The notes under the pieces were generated by a model. That model was not told the DNA's origin. It did not search any database and worked only from the letters and a program-made list of their open reading frames with translations. A program made the position numbers and the translations under genes. Below are positions 1 through 7,797 of a DNA stretch of 64,000 bases, in pieces. Within the stretch, counting starts at the first letter, position 1, and each line of letters opens with the position of its first letter. This DNA is from Bacteroidota bacterium (GTDB lineage: Bacteria; Bacteroidota; Bacteroidia; Cytophagales; Cyclobacteriaceae), in assembly GCA_023417065.1 (NCBI GenBank), contig JAEZGH010000013.1, positions 48,580 to 112,579 on the forward strand, written 5' to 3'.

Positions 1-149
1 AGCGTGTCGGCTGAAACTTCCTCCTGCTCATACACAGGAGCCTCTTCCGCTGCCGGAGTTTCAGACGCGCTGCTATCTGAGCTTTGGCCACAAGATACAA
101 TAGCCACCGCAAATGTGGCTACAGCCATAAACGAAATTATTTTTTTCAT
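1..149 (-). CDS. Lipoprotein of unknown function, 3' part outside window
   Basis: Only the first 49 codons lie in the window; the gene runs off the left edge. The start ATG is at 149-147. The product opens with a lipoprotein signal peptide: Met-Lys-Lys, a hydrophobic core, then a lipobox ending AIVSC with the lipidated Cys at residue 19. After that comes a Ser/Glu/Ala-rich linker typical of a tether to the outer membrane. No folded domain is visible in the part shown. It follows der on the same strand with a 68-bp gap. Function unknown; the lipoprotein call itself is secure. Confidence 0.75.
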   Translation of the reverse strand, partial: MKKIISFMAVATFAVAIVSCGQSSDSSASETPAAEEAPVYEQEEVSADT

Positions 150-217
150 AGTTAAGTGTTTTTGGTTGGCCAAATATAGCCAAGCCTCCGGCGGATGGTG
201 TACCCGCGCCCTGTGAA

Positions 218-1528
218 CTACTTTTTTCGGAAGATCAATCGCACAGGAACTCCTTCAAAGGTAAAATGCTCTCTCAGTTTATTTTCAAGGAATCGCTCAT
301 ACGAGCCCTGAATGTACTGCGGAAGATTGCAGAAAAAGGCAAACGAAGGAAATCTGGCAGTTACCTGTGTGATGTACTTAATCTGAATGTGTTTACCCTT
401 CATCGAAGGAGGCGGGTAATGTTCAATTTCCCGCAACATTATATCATTAAGCTGCGATGTCGGGATTTTTTTGGTTTTGTTTCCGTAAACCTCCACCGCT
501 TTTTCCATCACCTGGAAAATCCTTTGTTTGTTCAGCACTGATGCAAAGATCACAGGGATGTAATCGATAGGAGCTATTTTCTCCATAATCTGCTTGCGAT
601 ACTTGTCGGCAGTCTTTGAATCCTTCTCAACAAGATCCCACTTGTTTACCATGATGACCATTCCCTTGCCCTGGCGCTGAGCCAGACTGATCAGGTTTAC
701 GTCCTGGGATTCGACGCCCCTTTCAGCATCGATCACAATAATACATACATCGCTTTCTTCCAGCGCGCGCAGTGATCTCAGCACAGAGTAAAACTCTACG
801 TCATCTTTTACCTTTCCCTTCTTTCTTACACCGGCCGTGTCAATCAGAATGAAATTCTTGCCAAACATCTTGTAGTAGGAGTGAATGGCGTCGCGGGTTG
901 TACCGGCTTCATCCGTGACAATACTTCGTTCCGTTCCCAGCAGGGAGTTAAGAAACGATGACTTTCCAACGTTAGGCCTACCCACAATTGCAATTCTCGG
1001 GATACCTGCATCCGGATCTTCCTGTCCTTCTGACGGGAAAACCTGAATTACTGCATCGAGCAACTCACCCGTGCCGCTTCCATTCTCCGCGCTAACCGGG
1101 AAAATCTCGGCGTCAAGTCCCAGACCATAGAACTCATTGCTCATGATTGACTTATCCGGTGTGTCTGTCTTGTTGGCGGCGATAAAGACAGGTTTTTTAG
1201 AAATGCGGAGCACGTTTGCAAATTCCTTGTCGAAGCCAGTAAGTCCATCGCGAATATCAACCATGAATATCACAGCTGATGCCTCGTCGATGGCAAGCTT
1301 CACCTGCTTCCGGATTTCTGATTCAAACTTATCTTCCGAACCGGTAACGTATCCACCTGTGTCGATCACTGTGAAAAACTTTCCGCACCACTCGGCGTAG
1401 CCATAGTGGCGGTCGCGCGTAACGCCAGGCATGTCATCCATGATTGCCTGTCTCTTCTCGATCAGTCGATTGAACAGGGTGGATTTACCCACGTTAGGCC
1501 GTCCTACGATTGCAACTATGTTAGCCAT
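218..1528 (-). CDS. der: Ribosome-associated GTPase Der (EngA)
   Basis: Der is an essential tandem GTPase needed for 50S ribosomal subunit assembly. Two complete G domains are visible: the first G1 loop GRPNVGKS at residues 9-16, with NKTD at 119-122, and the second identical G1 loop at 183-190, with a later NKWD. A C-terminal KH-like domain follows, containing ITQVTARFPSF-type sequence. The length of 436 residues is standard for the family. It lies 30 bp downstream of era on the same strand, so the two ribosome-assembly GTPases are probably co-transcribed. Confidence 0.98.
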   Translation of the reverse strand: MANIVAIVGRPNVGKSTLFNRLIEKRQAIMDDMPGVTRDRHYGYAEWCGKFFTVIDTGGYVTGSEDKFESEIRKQVKLAIDEASAVIFMVDIRDGLTGFDKEFANVLRISKKPVFIAANKTDTPDKSIMSNEFYGLGLDAEIFPVSAENGSGTGELLDAVIQVFPSEGQEDPDAGIPRIAIVGRPNVGKSSFLNSLLGTERSIVTDEAGTTRDAIHSYYKMFGKNFILIDTAGVRKKGKVKDDVEFYSVLRSLRALEESDVCIIVIDAERGVESQDVNLISLAQRQGKGMVIMVNKWDLVEKDSKTADKYRKQIMEKIAPIDYIPVIFASVLNKQRIFQVMEKAVEVYGNKTKKIPTSQLNDIMLREIEHYPPPSMKGKHIQIKYITQVTARFPSFAFFCNLPQYIQGSYERFLENKLREHFTFEGVPVRLIFRKK

Positions 1529-1558
1529 TTACTTATTCAATTTCATTAATTACTAGTA

Positions 1559-2446
1559 CTACTCCAGATAGCCGAACTGACGCAGCCGGTGCTTCTCTTT
1601 CCGCCAGTTTGCGGCTACTTTAACGTGCGTCTCCAGGAAAATTTTCTTCCCAAAGAAAGCTTCCATATCCTTTCTCGCCTCGGTTCCCATTTTCTTGATG
1701 GCGCTTCCTCCTTTTCCAACCAGGATTCCCTTTTGTGAATCGCGCTCTACATAGATAAGTGCACTGATTCTAATCAGATCCTTTTCTTCCTTAAATGCCT
1801 CAATGACTACCTCAACGCTGTACGGAATCTCCTGTTCATAGTTGAGAAATATCTTTTCGCGTATAATCTCCGACGCAAAAAAGCGTTCACTGCGATCTGT
1901 AAATTCGTCGAGGGGGAAATACGGCGGATGTACCGGTATAAGTTCAAGAATTTTAGGCAGCAATCCTTCTACGTGCGTACCTTCTTTTGCCGACACCGTG
2001 TAAACATCGGAGACATTGCCCAGTGATTGTTTCCAATAAGCGATCTTGTCATTTAACTGCGTTCCTTTGGCCAGATCGATTTTGTTGATTACGAGAAGAA
2101 CCGGTGTTTCAATTCGCTGAAAGCGCGCAAATGTTTCTGCATCAAACTGATCGTCGACGCCAACGACAAGAAGGATAAGATCTGCATCCTGAAGCGACAC
2201 CTTGACGTAGTTCATCATCGCCTCCTGGAGCGTGTATTTAGGCTCAAGGATTCCGGGCGTGTCGGAATACACGATCTGATAGTCACCTCCACTGAGGATA
2301 CCCATAATCCGGTGACGCGTGGTCTGGGCCTTGGCGGAAACAATAGAGACATTTTCCCCCACAAGCCGGTTCATGAGGGTCGATTTGCCCACGTTGGGTT
2401 TGCCCACAATGCTAACAAAGCCGGATTTAAAGGCTGGTGAAGTCAT
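1559..2446 (-). CDS. era: GTPase Era, 16S rRNA maturation factor
   Basis: Era binds the 3' end of 16S rRNA and couples small-subunit maturation to growth. The G1 loop GKPNVGKS is at residues 15-22, the G3 motif DTPG near 62-65, NKID at 121-124, and the C-terminal KH domain carries VGKGG at 243-247. The 295-residue length is normal. It precedes der on the same strand and sits just downstream of an initiator tRNA, from which it is separated by a strong terminator. Confidence 0.98.
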   Translation of the reverse strand: MTSPAFKSGFVSIVGKPNVGKSTLMNRLVGENVSIVSAKAQTTRHRIMGILSGGDYQIVYSDTPGILEPKYTLQEAMMNYVKVSLQDADLILLVVGVDDQFDAETFARFQRIETPVLLVINKIDLAKGTQLNDKIAYWKQSLGNVSDVYTVSAKEGTHVEGLLPKILELIPVHPPYFPLDEFTDRSERFFASEIIREKIFLNYEQEIPYSVEVVIEAFKEEKDLIRISALIYVERDSQKGILVGKGGSAIKKMGTEARKDMEAFFGKKIFLETHVKVAANWRKEKHRLRQFGYLE

Positions 2447-2469
2447 TTCTTAATACGTGATATTCAAAC

Positions 2470-2495
2470 AAAAAAAGGCGACCAGGTCGCCTTTT
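2470..2495 (-). terminator. Rho-independent terminator behind the initiator tRNA
   Basis: A GC-rich stem (GGCGAC/GTCGCC, arms 2477-2482 and 2486-2491) has a 3-base loop and is flanked by seven A on the left and four T on the right. Read on the minus strand it ends in a run of seven T, which fits termination of the tRNA transcript before era. The flanking A/T runs make it potentially bidirectional. Confidence 0.8.
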
Positions 2496-2579
2496 GATAA
2501 GTCTTTGTAGTTGGACGTCTTCGAAGCTTTGCGTCCAGCTCACTTTTTATTTTTTTAGCGACGTCATCGCCAATTTTAG

Positions 2580-2652
<73 letters not shown>

Positions 2653-2941
2653 ATATATCTTAATCTGAAACTATCAGATGTTGTTTCCGTATTACCAACT
2701 GCCCGAACTGGTTAAAAGTTCCTCGCAGTCGTGAATGGGATTGCAAAAATAGAGGATGTGCGTTATAAAGCAAAACAAATGTCCTTTTATTTCTTTTCGT
2801 TCGAAGATACAGCAGGCTGCTTAAGCCGCCATGATCTGCCACCGGAAAAATATAGTTGTACTTAATCCGCTATTACGGGCAGGATAGCTTTTCACATTCA
2901 GAATTTGATATCTTTCGATTCAAATACGCCAGACCCTCGTT

Positions 2942-3307
2942 ATGAAAAAGATCCTTCATGTTGAAGACGACCCGGTTAATGCGATGCTAATGGGAAAGAT
3001 GCTGGGCCTTGAGTTTGACGTAACACAAGTAGCCGATGGTGAAACATGCCTGAAGAAAATTAGCGAAGAACAGTTCGACATTATCCTGATGGACGTCAAT
3101 CTGGGCGCAGGCAAAATGAATGGCACAGATACGCTCTTGAAAATCAAGGCTATCCCGGAATATCGCGACATCCGCGTCATCGCTATCACCTCGTATTCCC
3201 TGCCTGAAAATGAGGATGAATTGCTCAATCAAGGCTTTGACGACTATTTCGCCAAACCAGTTGAATTCAGTAAATTAATTGACCGTATCAATCAATACAT
3301 CGGATAG
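2942..3307 (+). CDS. Single-domain response regulator (CheY-like receiver)
   Basis: A receiver domain of 121 residues with no output domain. The acidic pair is at residues 8-10 (EDD), the phospho-acceptor Asp is D51 in ILMDVNLG, the switch Thr is T83, and the conserved Lys is K105 in FAKPVE. Such proteins relay phosphoryl groups in phosphorelays or bind a partner when phosphorylated. It begins an apparent operon, with only 11 bp to the DUF3667 gene and then rarA. The partner kinase is not obvious from the neighbours. Confidence 0.9.
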   Translation: MKKILHVEDDPVNAMLMGKMLGLEFDVTQVADGETCLKKISEEQFDIILMDVNLGAGKMNGTDTLLKIKAIPEYRDIRVIAITSYSLPENEDELLNQGFDDYFAKPVEFSKLIDRINQYIG

Positions 3308-3318
3308 CACCCGCGTGC

Positions 3319-4287
3319 ATGGATATTGAAAAATCGTTTCCACCAGCCGAGGCATTTATCGATGCAGAGCAACTCGCATCACCGGATGACCGGGAACCAA
3401 ACTGCCTGAATTGCGATACTCCCCTCACAGGACCATATTGCTCACAGTGTGGCCAGAGGCGCCTCCCGCGCCGCCAGACGCTTACCGATCTCTTTTCAAA
3501 CTTCATCGCCTCCTTCATCAGCTTTGAATCGAAGTTCCTGAAAACGGGTAAGTTGCTCCTGCTTCATCCCGGCCGCCTCCCCATCGACTACAACGCCGGG
3601 AAGCGTGAGCGACATTACCACCCCGCCCGGCTCTACGTCTTTATCAGTTTCGTGTTCTTCCTCCTCGTCAGTATCATACCTGATGAAAAGGAGAAAGGAG
3701 TAAACTCTTCTACCAGCGATACCACCCAATTCAAGATACATGACCTTGATAAGGCGCTGGGCAATCTTAAAACCCGTGAACAGTACGACAGCGCCCAACT
3801 CGCGCGGCCTGCAGATAAGCGCGACAACTTTTTTAAGCGCAAAATCCGTCAACGTGAGCTTGAACTTCACCAACGCTACGAGGGGCATTGGCAGGACTTC
3901 AACACTGAATATGCCTCTAACTACCTGGAAAATGTCCCCAGGGTATTCTTCTTTTTGCTTCCGATTTTCGCACTGATTCTCAAGATGCTCTATATCCGAA
4001 AAGACTACTATTACTCAGAACATCTCGTCTTCTCCATTTACTATTACAATTTCTTCTTCCTCGCAGGAAGCCTGATAATGCTCCTTGATCTGGTGCCGTA
4101 TACCAAATGGATCAATGTGGCGCTGGTTCTATGGATAGGAATCTACCTGTTGCTTGCCATGAAGCGGGTTTACAGACAAGGATGGTTCAAAACTATCTTT
4201 AAGTTCGGCACTTTCACGTTCATTTTTTGTTTATTCATTGGCATCGCTTTATTTGTCAATCTCATCATCTCAGTAATGCTTTTATAG
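3319..4287 (+). CDS. DUF3667 family membrane protein with N-terminal zinc ribbon
   Basis: The N-terminus contains a CxxC...CxxC pair (C29, C32, C41, C44), a likely small zinc ribbon. A short conserved stretch follows around HPGRLPIDYNAGKRE. Then come several membrane segments: about 108-122, 208-226, 240-260, 262-280 and 295-320. This architecture matches the Bacteroidota family DUF3667, whose function is unknown. The gene is 11 bp after the receiver gene and ends 6 bp before rarA, so it is probably in the same transcript. The family call is good; no role is assigned. Confidence 0.85.
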   Translation: MDIEKSFPPAEAFIDAEQLASPDDREPNCLNCDTPLTGPYCSQCGQRRLPRRQTLTDLFSNFIASFISFESKFLKTGKLLLLHPGRLPIDYNAGKRERHYHPARLYVFISFVFFLLVSIIPDEKEKGVNSSTSDTTQFKIHDLDKALGNLKTREQYDSAQLARPADKRDNFFKRKIRQRELELHQRYEGHWQDFNTEYASNYLENVPRVFFFLLPIFALILKMLYIRKDYYYSEHLVFSIYYYNFFFLAGSLIMLLDLVPYTKWINVALVLWIGIYLLLAMKRVYRQGWFKTIFKFGTFTFIFCLFIGIALFVNLIISVMLL

Positions 4288-4293
4288 ATCCGC

Positions 4294-5556
4294 GTGTTAA
4301 TATCCGCTGACATTCCTTTAGCTGAACGAATGCGCCCCTCCAGTCTTGACCAGCTTGTTGGTCAGGAACACCTGACGGGCGAAAATGGCGTTATTCGCAA
4401 AGCCCTTCGCCAAGGTGCCGTACCCTCAATGATCTTATGGGGACCTCCCGGAGTGGGAAAAACTACCATTGCCAACATTATCGCCAACGAGGCACGGAAA
4501 CCATTTTATACGCTTAGTGCCGTAAGCGCAGGTGTGAAAGACGTTCGCGACGTAATCGAAAAAGCACGGCATGCTCCGCGTTCCATCCTGTTTATCGATG
4601 AAATTCACCGCTTCAATAAATCCCAGCAGGATGCCCTCTTAGGCGCCGTTGAAAAAGGCACCATTACACTCATTGGGGCTACTACGGAAAACCCTTCCTT
4701 CGAAGTCAACTCGGCCCTGCTCTCGCGCTGTCAGGTATATACACTCAAACCCCTGACGGAGGAAAAGTTGCTGATTCTGGTTGATCAGGCACTTCAGTTC
4801 GGTTTTCCAGACCGGCAAATAAAGCTGAAAGAACATCAGGCACTGCTGAATATTTCAGGCGGCGACGGACGAAAACTCCTCAACCTTATTGAACTCATCG
4901 CCAATGCAACTTCGGGTGATCTGGAAATCACAAATGACCTCGTGATCAACCTGGCACAGAAGCATATCGCCATCTACGACAAGAGCGGAGAACAACACTA
5001 CGATATTATTTCTGCATTCATAAAAAGTATTCGCGGAAGCGACCCGAACGCGGCGGTGTACTACCTCGCGCGAATGATTGAAGGCGGCGAGGATGTGAAG
5101 TTCATCGCGCGCCGAATGGTTATCCTCGCGTCGGAAGACATTGGCAATGCTAACCCCACCGCGCTCATCATGGCTACGAACGCGTTTCAGGCGGTAACTG
5201 TCATCGGGTATCCGGAGGCGCGTATTATACTTTCACAATGTGCCGTGTACCTCGCAAGCTCTCCAAAAAGCAACGCTTCCTATATGGCTATTGAAAACGC
5301 CATCCGGACGGTACATCAGACTGGCGATCTTCCGGTTCCCCTCAACATCCGGAACGCCCCGACCAAACTGATGAAGCAACTCGATTACGGCAAGGGATAT
5401 AAATATTCACACGACTTTGAAAATAATTTTGCCAGTCAGGAGTTCCTGCCTGATAAGATAAAAGGGACCAAGTTCTACGAGCCTGGAAAAAATGCTCGGG
5501 AGGAAGAACTCCGGAGGTATTTGCGTGCCCTCTGGAAGGACAAATACGGTTATTGA
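4294..5556 (+). CDS. rarA: Replication-associated recombination protein A (RarA/MgsA AAA+ ATPase)
   Basis: RarA is an AAA+ clamp-loader-like ATPase acting at stalled replication forks. Walker A GPPGVGKT is at residues 50-57 and Walker B ILFIDE at 98-103, followed by the sensor-1 region (IGATTENPS). The C-terminal MgsA domain contains AVYYLARM and EDIGNANP signatures. The start chosen is a GTG, which gives the usual short N-terminus before PLAERMRP; the next Met at residue 13 would cut into the conserved region. The 420-residue length is typical. It follows DUF3667 after 6 bp. Confidence 0.96.
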   Translation: MLISADIPLAERMRPSSLDQLVGQEHLTGENGVIRKALRQGAVPSMILWGPPGVGKTTIANIIANEARKPFYTLSAVSAGVKDVRDVIEKARHAPRSILFIDEIHRFNKSQQDALLGAVEKGTITLIGATTENPSFEVNSALLSRCQVYTLKPLTEEKLLILVDQALQFGFPDRQIKLKEHQALLNISGGDGRKLLNLIELIANATSGDLEITNDLVINLAQKHIAIYDKSGEQHYDIISAFIKSIRGSDPNAAVYYLARMIEGGEDVKFIARRMVILASEDIGNANPTALIMATNAFQAVTVIGYPEARIILSQCAVYLASSPKSNASYMAIENAIRTVHQTGDLPVPLNIRNAPTKLMKQLDYGKGYKYSHDFENNFASQEFLPDKIKGTKFYEPGKNAREEELRRYLRALWKDKYGY

Positions 5557-5625
5557 TATAAAAACCTTTGTCACCCTCAGCTGCGACAAGTACCTTATGC
5601 AAAACGTGAATCAACCCGAACGCGC

Positions 5626-7713
5626 ATGGATCATCAGCGACTCATTCTAGATACTTCTCCTCTGTTCGTGATTCTTTGCGCCCTTCTTGCGGGCGGCATA
5701 GCGTACCTCCTTTACAACACTAAAAGTCCGTGGCCAAAAAACTGGAACTACGTCTTGTTTGCCACAAGGTTCCTGATCACGTTTCTGCTGTTATTTCTTC
5801 TGCTCGGTCCGGTAGTCCGGCAAATCACCAATTACTTTGAGAAGCCGCTCTTCATCGTCCTGATGGATCACACCTCTTCAGTAGCCCAAACCACTGATTC
5901 TGTTCAGCTCTCGAGATTAAAAGATCAGCTTGCGCAAACAAAGAAAACGCTGAACGACCAGGGCTTCGACATCCGTATGATTAACCTTGATGGCGATGAC
6001 GTCGACGGCGGGGTGAAGTATTCCGGCGAATCATCCGATCTCCACTCGGCGCTCAGAAACATCATGCAACAGAACGAGGGCCGAAGCATCAATGGTGTAA
6101 TCTTCCCAACGGACGGGATATATACTTCCGGTTTGTCGCCCCTTTACGGAAGTTACAACTTCCCGATTTTCAGCATCGGCCTTGGCGACACCACCCAACG
6201 CATGGACCTGGCAATCCGGAATGTCGCCGCTAACCGAATCGCGTATCAAGGCAACCGGTTCCCTGTCCGGGTAGAGGTTCAGGTAAAAAATCTGCCCAAC
6301 GAGCCAGTTGAGGTGACACTCTCGGGAAAAGGAAAGGCCATAGAAAAGCAAACCAAAAGGAATCAAGATGACCAGCTGATGGTTTTCGATTTCCTGGTAT
6401 CGGCCGATGAACAGGGCATCCAGAAACTCGACATTGCCGTAGCAGAAAAAGAAGGTGAGAGCAATTACCGGAATAACCGCGCTTCCGTATTCGTGGAAGT
6501 TGTGGAAGGAAGAAAGAAAATACTTCTCGTCGCAGCGGCACCTCACCCCGACATTAAACCCCTTCGGGAGGTAATTGAACAGAATTCCAATTACGAATTC
6601 CTGCTTCACATTCCCGGACTGAAGGAAGACGGTTTGAAAGCCACTTCACCTGATAAAATTGATCTTGTAATATTTCATCAGTCGCCGGATGTCAGAGGGC
6701 AGACGGCCCCTGTGTTTCAGGAGTTTCTCAAGACCAAAGCATCTTTGCTTTTTATTCTAGGTCAACAGACAGATCTACGGACCCTCGCGCGGCATAACCT
6801 ACCGCTGACGTTTGACGCCATCCCACGCGAATTCGATCAGGTAACTCCGGTTGTGAATGCATCGTTCAGCAACTTCTCTCTGTCGCCGGAAGCAACAACC
6901 ATGTTCCAGGACTTCCCGCCTGTGTCGGTGCACTTTGGGAAAATCCGTGTACCTGAATCGGCCACACCTTTACTGTTTCAAAAAGTTGGGAGCGTGTCTA
7001 CAGACCGACCTTTACTTGCTGTTGAGAGTCAGGCCGATCGCAAAATTGCGATGATGCTTGGTGAAGGTCTCTGGAGATGGCGGTTGAATGAGTTCGATCG
7101 TACAGAAAAAACACAGGGATTTGATGAACTGTTCGGAAAGCTGATACAATACCTAAGCACCACCGACGACAAACAGCGCTTCAAAAGCTACCCTGTACGT
7201 CAGGATTTCTCGGATGCCGAACCCGTGGTATTCGAAAGTCAGGTGTACAACGACATCTATGAACCCGTTTATGGAAACAAGATCGACATCGAAATCACCG
7301 GCGAAAACAATTTCTCCAGATCATACACATACACTACCAGTCCTGGCAACATTCGCTATGCCATCGGTGGTCTTGAGGAAGGAGTTTACAAATATCGATC
7401 GAGAACCTTGATCAACAACCGCATGGAAGAAGTGCGCGGCGAATTTGGAGTGGTCGCGCGACAAGTGGAACTTCAGAATCTTACCGCCGACTTTGACATG
7501 CTGCGCAAACTCTCAGCCAACACCGGAGGGAAGTTTTACACACTGCAGCAAGTACCTCAGCTTCAGGCAGACCTTTCTGCTGCAACGGCGAAACGGATTA
7601 TCCATTCGGAAGAAACATACGACAGCCTCGTTAATCTGAAGTGGGTTTTCTGGCTGGCGCTTGCATTTATCAGCCTGGAATGGTTCACACGCAAATTCTT
7701 CGGTAGCTACTAG
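5626..7713 (+). CDS. VWA-like domain membrane protein (Bacteroidota conserved)
   Basis: Two N-terminal membrane helices (about 13-30 and 42-62) precede a von Willebrand A-like region. This begins LFIVLMDHTSS, where the metal-site motif DxSxS is degenerate (D81-H-T-S-S). The long middle part has Ig-like and glutamine-amidotransferase-like character (PLREVIEQN, LVIFHQSPDVR), and a C-terminal helix spans about 672-688. This layout resembles conserved membrane proteins near the Bat operon class in Bacteroidota; substrate and role are unknown. It lies 69 bp after rarA and may share its transcript. Confidence 0.75.
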   Translation: MDHQRLILDTSPLFVILCALLAGGIAYLLYNTKSPWPKNWNYVLFATRFLITFLLLFLLLGPVVRQITNYFEKPLFIVLMDHTSSVAQTTDSVQLSRLKDQLAQTKKTLNDQGFDIRMINLDGDDVDGGVKYSGESSDLHSALRNIMQQNEGRSINGVIFPTDGIYTSGLSPLYGSYNFPIFSIGLGDTTQRMDLAIRNVAANRIAYQGNRFPVRVEVQVKNLPNEPVEVTLSGKGKAIEKQTKRNQDDQLMVFDFLVSADEQGIQKLDIAVAEKEGESNYRNNRASVFVEVVEGRKKILLVAAAPHPDIKPLREVIEQNSNYEFLLHIPGLKEDGLKATSPDKIDLVIFHQSPDVRGQTAPVFQEFLKTKASLLFILGQQTDLRTLARHNLPLTFDAIPREFDQVTPVVNASFSNFSLSPEATTMFQDFPPVSVHFGKIRVPESATPLLFQKVGSVSTDRPLLAVESQADRKIAMMLGEGLWRWRLNEFDRTEKTQGFDELFGKLIQYLSTTDDKQRFKSYPVRQDFSDAEPVVFESQVYNDIYEPVYGNKIDIEITGENNFSRSYTYTTSPGNIRYAIGGLEEGVYKYRSRTLINNRMEEVRGEFGVVARQVELQNLTADFDMLRKLSANTGGKFYTLQQVPQLQADLSAATAKRIIHSEETYDSLVNLKWVFWLALAFISLEWFTRKFFGSY

Positions 7714-7743
7714 CGCAATTCCTATCGCACCACAAGTAGCAAT

Positions 7744-7773
7744 AAAAAAGGCTGCCCCGGTTTCAGAGCAGCC
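7744..7773 (-). terminator. Rho-independent terminator of clpC
   Basis: GGCTGC (7750-7755) pairs with GCAGCC (7768-7773) across a 12-base loop. On the minus strand it is followed by six T. It sits 25 bp past the clpC stop codon and lies between two convergent genes. Confidence 0.8.
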
Positions 7774-7797
7774 CTATTAAACTTTACTAACTAATTC

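Noticed and set aside
6031..6609. Minus-strand frame of 192 codons
   Set aside because: Antisense to the VWA-like membrane protein; composition of a shadow.
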